Of a stretch of DNA of 64,000 nucleotides, positions 1 through 12,700 are shown in pieces. The notes below the pieces were generated by a model that was not told where the DNA came from, ran no database searches, and was given only the letters and a program-made list of their open reading frames with translations. The stretch is from Apostichopus japonicus (lineage: Eukaryota; Echinodermata; Holothuroidea; Aspidochirotida; Stichopodidae): positions 4,248,501-4,312,500 of the forward strand of contig NC_092582.1 in the NCBI RefSeq assembly GCF_037975245.1, given 5' to 3'. Position 1 is the first letter of the stretch, and the number at the start of each line of letters is the position of its first letter. The position numbers and the translations under genes are program-made.

Positions 1-633
1 CTTCCCAAGAATCTGTGCTTAGCTCATGTACTTCACATTCCCCGTCCCCTCGATAGTATCGGCATAGGCTCGGTTGGCCTACAAATGAATGGAATGAATG
101 AGATGATGTGGAAACGGCCTTCCCCCTGCGAGAGGGCCCCCTCTATACAAAAAGCATAATAATTAAAAAGTATGTTTCTTTTATTAAAATAAAACAAATT
201 ACACATAATATTTTAAGCCCTCAATTCTTGGATATGTAACTTGCAACTAGTCCATGCAGAGCCGCCGTACAGAACATTCCAGTGACGGGGAAGGCTGGGT
301 TATGGGCTACCCCATCCCCGGGCTCGAACTCAGTCAATGGGGCCCGGGAAAATATGGAACATAAAAAGAAATCTTTGAAATGAAGACATCATCGAGGGGG
401 AGTCGATGACAACATAATTGTCTCGGGGCCCTGGCTTGGTTCTCGATGTCCCCGATCTTTGCAAATAGTTGATTAATTACAGGGATTATCTGACTACAAT
501 ATCTTATGAAACCGTAGCAATGCGTAAAAGGAATATTTCTATCTTCCTCTGATCATTTTGTGTCACTATTTCCCTCCGAAATACATGCAAATCTTATTTA
601 TAACCTATACAGATGTTATCATTTCCGACTTAC
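1..633. other. Pappalysin intron sequence at the left edge
   Basis: No exon of the remaining pappalysin C-terminus could be recognised on the minus strand. A GC-rich patch around 280-350 (GGGGCCCGGG) stands out against the AT-rich background and resembles a GC-rich patch near 23860-24150. The rest shows no structure. Confidence 0.5.
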
Positions 634-719
634 CTTCACACAAGAAATAGTCTTCCACGTCACAATGTAAATTACATCCATCTCCGCTGAAAACGTTCCC
701 GTCATCACATTTCTCTCCT
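634..719 (-). CDS. PAPPA: Pappalysin exon 9: CDDGN cysteine-rich module
   Basis: Acceptor AG is at 720-721 and donor GTAAGT at 628-633. It encodes GEKCDDGNVFSGDGCNLHC and DVEDYFLCE, the DUF4215-like cysteine module of pappalysins. It ends in phase 1, so at least one more exon lies left of the window. Confidence 0.88.
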
Positions 720-3700
720 CTGCAAATGAGAGCAGTAATTAAAAATAAATTAAAAATATATGATACGTCATATCTGCTTTCCCTAGGAGCCCCCCCCCAA
801 AAAAAAAATGCCCACTGCCCACCTTTTGACAACCAAATGCCGAAGGTCATCAACTCACCGACCATCTTCAATGAATGAACTGCCACAGACAGCCGGCCTA
901 GCGTCACTAATGACCCATTTTATCTACTCTTTGTGTGTAAGGTTACGCGTTGTTATCCAGAATTTGTTTATCCCCCCTCCCCCCCCCCCCCCAAAAAAAA
1001 GAAACATTAAAACTGTGAACTAGTTGAGCGCACTTGACTTAATAACGAATACACTATCCGGTGTGTATCCAGTTTTGGCTGCAACTTACGAGATGGTGAG
1101 GAGGGTGTGGTTGGGTGTGGTTTGGTGGGCAAAATATTCCTCACCATAACATACTATGGGTATAATGGAACCGCTTATATGATGTCTATAGTACTAAATC
1201 TGAGCGCAAGTAAGGGTGGGGGGGGGGATAAAGAGGGTGGATATCACAGAACTGTTGTGGCAATACCTTCGAACACACCAATCAAGTTCAAATTTGATGT
1301 GGCCCTACTTGTTTGTGTTTTTGTCCCGATCTACTGGACCATAAAAAGAATGGACATTGGTAACTTGTCACACCCATACACCAAAGTGTGCACAATTCAA
1401 TCAATCTCTCTTGGGGCACCACAGTGCACCACATCCACGTGTCCCCCGTGGCACTTCCCATAGGGTGCAGCCACGAACCGGCGCACACAACTATATTTAC
1501 AAGTTACCTCGCAAGTCCCCATTTTGTACACCTGGGTGAAGAGATGCAATGGAGATAAAGTGCCTTGCCCAAGGACACAACGCAATGATCTGGCCAGGGC
1601 TCGAACCTGTAATCCTTAGATCACAAGTCAACTGCCTTAACCACTTGACCACAACGCCCCGCTTTTCTTTGTTATTATGTATAGAATGTTTAAGTAATAT
1701 TCTCACACATTGATTATTCCATCTCCACAAAAAGCTTTACCGACATAATAGTGAGTTGGTGTTGGGAAGTGGCCGGATGCACCACCAGAAGACACGGCCA
1801 TCAAACTGTATGAATACACAATATCTTCCTCAATGTCCCTGTGAAAGAAAAATGATCGATACTATATAGATTGTTGATGGTATAGATGATCGATAGGACA
1901 CATGATCGATAGCATAGACGATTGATAGTATATCGATAGTATGAATGATAGATAGTATGACTGATCAATAGTATGACTGATCGATAGGATAGCTGTACGA
2001 TATTGTAGACGATCGATTGTATAGATGATTGGTATAATAATATGGATGTCTATAGTATAGAAAACCGATAGTACCGAAAATCGATAATATCAATCATAGA
2101 GTGTAATGTCGCTCCTATTTGCCTCTTCAAACTTCAAAAAGAATTTTACTTCCAAGCAACTGATGGTCTTTCCTAAATGCCCGGAGACATTTTGGAGGAG
2201 CAGACCTTCAAGATGTGTACTTTTGGAAGCTTTTAGCTTTGCCATCTATGCGGTTTGTCACCTAGCGCCATCCTTATTTAAAGCAGGCGTAGGCCTACTT
2301 TAGTTAAGCAACAAAAGCTCAAAAAGCAATGAATAAACCTAAGTTATGCCTAGCATAACTTTGTTGTTTGGCCCATATATAATGAATATCAGTACTGCTT
2401 GACAAGCCGTAATACAAACCTACTGATACTTCTGCAAAACGTCGGAAAACGTCGACGTGACAAATCTAGTGTAACGGTTTATAACGCGCTGTCGCCAGCA
2501 GATAATTGTGGCTACATTGGAGAAACGCGAACATGCCTGCACCATAAAGGAACATTTTCGTGAAGGATATGAACAGCTTATGCCGAACACTTTGGTCAAA
2601 ATGTTAGACGAGTATGGCCACATTTATTTGGAAAGACAGATTAATAAGGTGATACATGTATGATCGAGAATACCCCTCCCCCTCACCCTCCCCCAACCCT
2701 CACCCTCCACTCCGTCCGTCACACCGATAAACAATAAAGAGGGGATAAACGTACCTGTCGGTGAACTGTGTTTCGCTAAGTGCCATTATCATTCCATCTC
2801 TAAAAGGTGGATTCCTGCTCAAGGCGTATATAGGGGAACAATTCTCGCAGAGTATATGATCTGGTGCCGACTCCAGAAGGATGGAATCCACATAGCTCGT
2901 GGGGTGCCATAAATGTAGACGTACTTTATCCACGGTTCTGTGTGTATCAAATGTCCTTGTGTATGGGACGTCACATGATACGTGAATCATACCCAGCGAG
3001 ACAACGTCACCATCTGTCATTACCAGGTCTAGATCCATCGTCGCACCCTTTGGTGAGTATGTCACCCATATTGATATCTTCTTGGCAACAACCGGATAAT
3101 CAAATTCCATCTCCAGATAACAGTCGCTTTGATCGCAATTAAATTCTCTTGGGTAAGGTGGGTACCATAGACGACTATCCTTACGACATCGTTCAGAATC
3201 GGGTGGACCTGAAAAACGAACAAAATAATAACCAGAATGCAAAAATGCATTGTGGTTTCGATGATGTAACATGAGCAGCTTTCTCCATGAATCTGACGTA
3301 ATGTATAGTGACGGTGTACATGTTTACTAAGGGTTTCACGATTTGACCTCTGACCGCTGACCTCCACCAAAAACAATAAGCTTCTTTAACTCAATGTGGT
3401 ACTTCTACACACTAAATAAGAGGTCGGCCCAAGCTTCCAGTATTGAGATATCGTGATTAAAAGTTTTCACAGTTTGACCCCTGGTGACCTCAAATGACCT
3501 TTGCCCTCCACCAAGAACAATAGGCCTCTTTTACACAAGTGGTTCTTCTACATACCAAATATGAAGTCTGTCCATGATTCCCTTCTTGCGATATCGTGTT
3601 TATGAGGTTTTTACATTTTGACCCCTGGTGACCCCAAATGACCTTTGACCTCCACCAAAACAATATACTTCTTGTACTCAATATGGTACTTCTACACACT

Positions 3701-6700
3701 AAATATGAGGTCCTCCCAAGCTTTTCTTCTTGCGATATCGTGTTTACAAGGTTTTCACACTTTGACCCTTGGTGACCCCAAATGGCCTTTGACCTCCACC
3801 AACAACAATAGGCTTATTGTACTTATTGTGGTACTTCTACACATATAATATGAAATTGGTCTGACCTTCCCTTCTTGAGATATCGTGTTTATGCTCGTGT
3901 TTACAAGCTGACGTCACATTGCCTACGCAGCTAGCCTCTGAAACTGCAAATGTACAGAGACTATATGGCACTTTAAGTTTCAACGTCCAGTCATGTAGGT
4001 ATCGTTCACTTGGTTCGTCATGCCAATATGTGAAGCGCGTACGCGCACTACAATAAACAGGGGTATTCACACTTACCAGTTGCATATAAGGCCATCCCTT
4101 GAAGTCTTGTTGAGTCACTGCTATAGAACACAGAGGATGCGTATACCCTTAGGGCGCCATCATCTTTGCAATCCGCACAACTCTCCCCAGGGTTGATTTC
4201 ACTTCCCAACGCTGGCATCCACGCGAGAGTCACAGTTCGCTCGCCAAGATGTGGGCGGACACCGGTTCTCACGATCGTCGGTGAGTACGGAAGGATAGGT
4301 TTGACGGTGCGAGATTCGCTACTTCTCCAAGAGCCGTAGGATAAATCAACATAGCAGTGCATCCTAGCGGCTTGCTGTGGCGTGAAATGATTCACGCAAT
4401 TATCATCTGGAAAAAAGTTGATAAGAGTTCGCGAATTTCAATGTCACCATGTTATCGGAAAGTGAAAAGACTATATAAATGATGCACGGTTCCCCAGGTC
4501 AAAAATTATAAGACCCTATCAGGATTACTAGAGGGCGGTATATATCAGAATAACGTTTTATTACTTGACGTAACAAACTGAAATAGCCATATGGAATTAA
4601 CTTATAGTGCATAAATGGGTTCAAATAGGGTGCTGATACTTGTCCAAATAACATCTCTCTGTATAAGTTACCTGTTTGACACAAAGTCGGCGTAATTCGC
4701 CGCAATACCCAATCTCATAGGTTTTTTTATATTTCTTTGTACGAAATAGTGTTGTCATACTTTATATCTCTGTAATATTATATATATAAATACAATTGAC
4801 CAGTACAGGTCAGCATATGATTATGTCATACAGTACTTGATACGTCAGAGGCAGGTAGTAACAGACTGTGCTACGAAAATCTCCAATGTAATTAAAAAGA
4901 GGGGGTGGAACTTTGTCCACGTTGCACTCAAATCGCCACTTGAAACTTCCATACCCATATTTACTATTTACCTTTAATTAAAGCAAAAGGACAACTCACC
5001 ACCGAAGCCCATAAAATTTCTGTAGGGCGTGTTCCTGAACGGAGGTTTGTCGAAGTCACACACGCGATACTCTCTCAGGCCGAACGGATCATGACATTCG
5101 AAATTTAAAGGTGTAGGGTTGGTATCCTGGACGAGATCTCCCAGACTAAGTGAAGGAAGGGTCTCTCTACAACTGTGGGAGCATGAGACCTCTGAAATTC
5201 CGTGATGGGTGTGCAATAGGCCTAGATTATGTCCGAGCTCGTGAATGACAACGGTGCTATTGTACCGGAGCGCGTCAATGCTGATAACTGACCCACCTGA
5301 TAGACGAATAATTAAAGAAAAAAATCTACTTACATGAAAGTATAGAATATACAGTAATTCAAAGAATGTAAATAACTTGTTTGGGCCTTTGGTCCAGGCA
5401 TTAGTTGTTGACAGTTTGCTTTTTTCGGCCAACAACAAAAGGACTTTTCCCTTCGTGGTAGATCTGTTTGGCAACAGTTGAGGCATTTTGTGGCCTAAAG
5501 TCGGCCCGTTGAACTCTCCAATCAATTCTTAAGAGTCAATCGTTATAAATAGTTGGCGCTATTGATGAATACCTCTTCCCAACATACTTAATACAAACCC
5601 GTCAATACTCACGTAATTCCCCCAATCTTGTCATAATCTATGTAACGTATTGATCAAGAACAACTCCACGGAGAATGTACCTGTAGGATTCTTCGGAACA
5701 ACGTAATCACATTTTATTTAAATCTAAGTATATTCAAGAAACAAATAATAGATTAATAGAATGATGTTCACTCTTTTATTTCGAAATCCGTGAAAGATGG
5801 TCTGAATTAGCACATAAGCAAGTGGCATGTTTTTTTTACCCACCGTACATTGTAAGAGCTTCGGAATGCCATGGGTAGGCAGCCAGTCCCATGACGCCAG
5901 TTTCCATAATGGGTACAAGATACAGGTTTAGATGGGTCGTAGATTCCAGTCCTATCGCCTTCTTGTAGCGGTTCAGCGAAATAAACGTTCTGTATTCAAA
6001 CGGTGAAAAGTACGAAAAGAGGAAGTTTTCAAATCGCGACAACCCGGTGAGCTGGTGTATATTTAGTCTCGCCGGGATTTAAATACAAGCGTTTTCTATT
6101 GCTATGGTAAATTTGGAAACAGCATTGTAGTAATTAAATCTGTTTCAACTAGTTCTTATGAAATAGCCATTTGGACATTTACCAATGCATTAATGCTTCA
6201 ACAACTATTCATTTCAGCACTGATTGATTTTATAATACGAAATTAATGAAACACAGTCAAGGTATCTCAATGGACGAAAATTTATAGAAATATCGAAAAA
6301 TGTCACCACCCCCCCCCCCCCCCCCTCTTACAATCACGTCATCGATTTCTCATTTATTATAAAGTTTTGAAACATTATGAAAAGTCTTTTATCAAGTTCG
6401 ACGTGCAAGTATATTATGTAAAGTTACCTTTCCAAGTGGTTTGGGTCACGACAGTACAATGTATCCGTTCGTTGCCTGTCACAGCAATCTCCATTGTCGT
6501 AAGAGAACCTCCCTATGTTACAAGAGCCATGACAAATACCATCGCCCAACATATCACTTGTACAGTTAATATGCTGTGAAGCCACGGAGGTGAAACAATC
6601 GCCACCATCGTACCTGATGAAAGATAAATTTATGTGAAAATATGATACGGACAATTGGGTGGTGTTCAGAACATGCATACTTTAAAACAAATCCAATTGT

Positions 6701-9700
6701 AACTTCCCAATCGTTCCATCCTTCTTGCTCGCAATACAATGCACGATATTAACTTGTATGATGTGACTTAGGCTACACAGGTTTACACAGGGATCAAACA
6801 TGAACAGGTATTGTAATATATCTGTACGTGATCGGTATAGGCTAACTGCCTACCGTGATAGTAATATGGGGGCGTTTGTTATGACTTGCTTTAATATCAG
6901 AACATATTATGCTTCTCTGTTTAGCGGCTACCATGTTAATATGCTGACATTGAAACCAATAAACAGATAGTTTGTAAGTCCATACCGGCCCAAGAAGTGA
7001 ATGCTATTTCAAAAGTGTTTTAAACTACCCACTGAGGTGACCTTTATCACTACATGTTTTTTTTTGTTGCAAGTTTCATCAATTCGGACGCTTGGATATG
7101 GTCTTTAAAATTTAAATCATTTACCCAACTAATATTATCTTTTCTACTTCTTATCAGTCAAAAGATGTGGAACGGTATAGCCTAGGCGTTAATATTTCTG
7201 CAATGTTTGCTACGTTAGTATCTTGGTCACGGTTTCAACAGTGTATCTCTTGTTTTGGATAGTTTCCATGGCAACAAATAACTGCAACTTTGCTGTATCG
7301 TCCCCACCCCCTCCTCCCCCATCAGCCGCTCCTATTAACTCACGTAAGCGCCACCGTACCTTTTAAGTATAACATCTTTTTTATGGTGAAACCACTTGGT
7401 AAAGTTGGTCACGTCATGTTTGATTTATATACTTACCCTGTTAATTCATAATCACACTCACTGTCACAATGCCCGTCTCCAATCTGTTCCTCGGTGCAGG
7501 ATAACATAACAGTTTTCAATTTTAACGTTGAATTTCTTGCAAAGTGAATCTCCAGGTCCCAAACCAAGTTATGTGGTCTGTACGCGTCTTGAACTAACCT
7601 ATGTTGCCAATCAATTTCTCCTGTGGTCACAACAGGGTCAGATCCATCGTCGTTGGAAACCGTGATATACCGGTATTTGAGAACTTTCATATTGCGTAAA
7701 TTTGGCTCATTGATATATCTCCCCATCAGATCAACATTATCACATACAGTGAATCCGCATGGCGGAACTTTTAGCTCCAGCTTAATGGATGGAGGAATAG
7801 ATGACGTCATTAAACGTGGATAAACGTGGTCAAAACTTTCCCAATTTTCCAGATTTCTGAACTCTTCTCGAAGAGTGTAATTATGTCTTTCAATGGATTC
7901 TCTGTTTTGAGAATATCTTGCAACCTCCTCGTGTGAAAACACGAATGGGGAAATAGTCAATATATCGATCATACCTCTAAATTGGGTGCCCTTGACACCA
8001 CTCCCCCCGATTGTTAATTGCTTGCAAATGAATGTCACAGGGGAAAATATGGGTCCTATCTGACCCCGTCCTTTACCCACCAGGGCACCGTCGATATATA
8101 TAAGCTGATAGGATCCGTCATAGGTCACCACAATGTGTGTCCAGTGGTCGTGCTTGTATGTTTGGTGAGCTCGGATAATCGTCGGTTCGACAGAACGATC
8201 CGTCATGACACGAAAGAAGAAACGGTTATCGGGGGTTTCATCTGTGTCCAAGGAATTGATGCCAATACTCCATCCCCAGTTCCCAGATGGCTTGCATTTA
8301 TCTGAAAGTTCTGATCAAGAAATAAACCAATCAGTCAAACAATCAATTAATACTAGTATACTGTGAGTAAGTTGTTATTTAGCAGACACATATAAACATA
8401 ACTATTATTGTTAAGAACGTATCAACATTGGGGACATGATATATATTTATTTGTATCGCTAATGTATCGCAATGCATTGTTGGTATAATGTCCTTGTATT
8501 TTGGGATTATCAGGTCACAGATAATTGTGTGGGATTATGAGGTCACAGATAATCGTGTGGGATTATAAGGTCAGAGATAATTGTGTGGGATTATGAGGTC
8601 ACAAATAATTGTGTGGGTTTAAGTACCCGCACTTGTGCTTTGAGTATTGTACTCAAGTGGTACTCGCTTGTATTCGTATCCATGCTGGTGAACTCGTACA
8701 AAGTCTATCGGATGTGACGTGGCAGTAGAAAACTTGTATCTAGTCTATGTTCCAAAGACCTCGGAAGTTGATTATAATTTAGTGTGTAGTCAATGGAATA
8801 GCAACTATTGTGTTACGCATAAACAATACAGTTATACACTGTATCCTATACCCTACCCTGCCTACCCTGCCTACCCTGCTAACTATTCTCCATCAGCCTT
8901 CAAGGAGGTGAAAGACCACCTTCAGATATTAGTCATTACGTGGGAGTGATTATATAAAGCGAGTTCTTTTGTATCTATATTTGTTGATGTTTTGTTTTTT
9001 CTTAGTTTGCTTGGTCCATTCAGCACCAGCTGTTTGGTTGAGTCCTACATTTGGGAATTGTCCATGATGCACGCATATCCGGGGACAGAATCTTCTTCTT
9101 TCGCTGACTTGTTGCAAATGCTCTGGGTTCCTTTTTCAAAAGGAACAAAGTTCAAAGTTCACAGTTCAATTCATTCTATTGTATTCATTTCTAACAGAGA
9201 TCTAACAAATTCGTGTATTGATATTAAATATATCCCCAAACTTATTTTGGATAAATACAGTGGTCATTTGTGCAAACTTGTTGTTTTAAAAGTGTCAAAT
9301 TTTAAAGTTTGGAGTAGGTAGTGTAGTTATAGGCTATGAAAGCCTTGGAAATAACAATAAAGCAGAATGCAAAAATGCATTGTGGTTTCGATGATGTAAC
9401 AGTTGAGCAGTTTTCTTCGTGAACCTGACGTAATGTATAGTGATGGTGCACAACATACTTGATCTTAGTAATAAAGTGAAAAGCAGTGCGATGTGACAAA
9501 CAATAAATTCACAATGACACAGGCTGTCCTGAAATAACCTTTGACCTCAACAACCGGCTTCTTGTACTAAATGTGATAGATACATAAACATGCTAAATAT
9601 GAACATTATCTGTCCTTGTTAAGATATTGTGTAAAACATGGTTTTCACAATTTGACCCTTGGTGGACTCAAACGACGATTCACCTCAGCCCACAACATTA

Positions 9701-12700
9701 GGCTTCTTGTACTCAATGTGGTACAATTACATACCAAATATACGATCTGTCCAAGCCTCCCTTGCATTAACTTGTATGTTTAGGAAGGTGTGTTAGTGTA
9801 GAGAGACAGGTAAGAGGGGAGTGAAGTAAATAGTTGGCATTTGTTGACTTCAAATGACCTTTGACCTCCACCAAAAGCAATAATAGGATCCTTAAATTTG
9901 ATATGGTACATCTACAAATCAAATACGAGATATGCCCAAGGTTCCCTTCATGTACTATCATGTTTACAAGACTTTCACGGTTTGACCTGTTGTCCCCAAA
10001 TGACCTTTGGCCTCCACCATAATCATCGGCTTCTCTAGTTCAATGTTATACACCTTCATACCAAGTATGAGATCTGCCCAATCTTCCAATGTTGAGATAT
10101 CATGTTGACAAGGATTTCAAAATGTGACTCCTGGTGACCCCTGGTGACCCCTGGTGACCCCAAATGACCTTTGACCTCCATTAATGACAATAGGCTTCTT
10201 GTACTCAATTTGGTCCTTCTACAAACCAAATGTGAAATTGGTCCGACCTTCATTCCTGGATGTATAGTTTACAGGCTGGGCGTCACAACCCACACACATA
10301 CGCCATCATGAATGCAAAGGGTACGATTATCATCGAAACCAAAAAGTAAAAAAATATATGTACCAACAATTTATATAAATGTTATAAATTTATTGCTTTC
10401 TTATTTGCGGGGGAGGGGGGGGGGGGGACGGTCAGAAGCATGTACTGCGTACAACCTTTGATCTTTCAAAATCTCTGCCACTTTTTTAAAGGTTGATATC
10501 AATAACGAATCCAGGAAGAGATTAGACAAGTAGCCAGACAATATAAGAATTACCGAATGAGATGTGCATAAGAAAACGTTTTCCGTTACATCCCCTCCTT
10601 TTAACAAATTCATGTTTGCATATATCATTTTTTTTTGTACCAACAATATATCTAATGAGGGGGTCAAGACCCTCTCTCTGGTTCCACCACTATTTATTAT
10701 TATCCACCTTAGGGTGTTAAAAGTTTGGCACAGCATACTTACTCATAGGAATTCATCATTTTGTAATAAAAACAAAATAATCAATCATATTGATCAGGGG
10801 TAATCAAATCTATATATGAACAGTTGATCAATATTTTCGCAAAAATGACAAATAGTATAACTTCCAAATAAAGTAAATATATTAATTAACAAGGAAAAAA
10901 CTATAAGTAAATAAGACGTGACTATTTCAGTTTGTTAAATTGTCAGCAATACATAAATATGATAGCCGGGCCTTCTTGTCTAAGAGACTAATATATTCAC
11001 TTTGGCGACATATAGAAAAGTATATAGGTTCAAAATTGAATGTGGTATTAACCTATCACACATTCATATCCTACGTATATATGATTATCGTGAAACTGTG
11101 GCATCGTCAGTGGTTTCGATGAGCTGATAAAAGATTGCTATTATCAACAAGGAGCGAGCAATTATGTACCATGCGCAGGTCTACGTAGGCGGACAGACGC
11201 CATGTATGAAACCTAGATACATAGGACAACCAGCAAAAAGATACTTAGGGAAAGCTCCATGTGCGATCGTATAGCTTTAACGAGAACTGTTCATGAAACC
11301 TAACACCAAGCATGTACGTGCACTATTCATGTCTGCGTGTGTTTGTACAGCTGCATCGGTGTACCAGAGGATCGGTGCTACATGCTATCGGGTCTGCGAC
11401 AAGTCCATTTTGTTATTAGTGAGTGAATTTTCATTTGAATAGTCAATTTGGAATTCTATAGCGATCAACCTAATAACCTATTGGATCAAATTCATATGTA
11501 CTGGGTCACGTGGCCTCTATAAGTAAAATGGTTGCCGAAAAGAAAATACCTATCTTATACAGTTTATGTACAAATATTTTATCGTAGTGGCAAACTACCG
11601 TTTATGACGTCAGCACACATATATGTACACGAAAATTTATAATCGAATGTAGTAAGAATTGTCATTTTTCATACTTCAATCCACGAAATATCGTCGACGT
11701 CATCATCGTCTTCATATATAACCAAATCCCACAAATGGTATAATTATAATAAACAGACAAAATCGAGGCCATATTTTTCTTGACTCCATTGTTATAACTG
11801 TTAATAATTCATAACATCATTGTCATATACTATTGTTTATAGTGTGTGTGGGTGTGGGTGGGTATGTGCGTGTGTGTGGTGCATATAACAACGGGTACTT
11901 TATAAATACTACCATATGTTACTTGTCATAATTGGTTGTATTATAATATCTCCTTTCGTCGTTTCCAATTGTTCTTTCAGACTTTCCATGTTCTTTCTTC
12001 CCTTCCTTTTCAATTGTTCTTGGAAATAGCATGCAGTGTTGAACGGGCATGATTTATGCACATAGCTGAACCCCCTACCCAGCAACCAACTGTGCCAGGT
12101 ATGTGAATGTAATAATCGCTGGGGGGATCAACCCATAATTCGTTGCAAGAATACAATTTTTGCCAGACTGCTTGAACATTTCAGACACGACGAGTTTGAC
12201 TGGATAAAAAAAAAAAATGTAGATAAATATAGCTCCCATTTCTATAAAGAAAGAAAATCATGTTTTATTTGAACATTTCTGCGTGCATGATCGTTTCAGA
12301 CAGATTCCTTCCCTTTGTGTTTCCGGTTATGAAATAAGAATGGGGGGGAGTAAGATCGAAAAGAGGAAGAATATCTAGGTGTTCTAAATAACCTCTAAAT
12401 CCCTAATCCCAAACCCCAACCCTAACCCTAAAGCACCCCAATGGCATGGTGATAAAATATCAAGCATCCTAAAAACCAAGGCAAGCCAAAAAAAAAAAAA
12501 AAACAATGACGGAATTTAGGAATTTACACCTGTTAATTGTATTTCAAAGTGAACCAAAGGTGAATTTATTTGACATTGATGTCATGATCCTTGAAATTTA
12601 TTACAAATGAACACGCACAGGGGTTGGTGCACTTTCCGTTGCGTGAATAATAATGTACGCATAACGTAAATTGCTACACTATGGGACGCCAAAAGTATCT

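Noticed and set aside
1590-1661. Functional tRNA gene on the minus strand
   Set aside because: The anticodon arm is irregular and the sequence continues into a SINE-type body.
2480-2662. Plus-strand fragment CGYIGETRTCLHHKG like a GIY-YIG endonuclease of Penelope-type retroelements
   Set aside because: Only about 15 residues before a stop, with an unrelated frame equally open; too short to call a retroelement remnant.
5990-6051. Longer pappalysin exon 4 using the acceptor at 6052
   Set aside because: The upstream frame is open but does not match the two bases carried from exon 3; the acceptor at 5990 restores both frame and family similarity.
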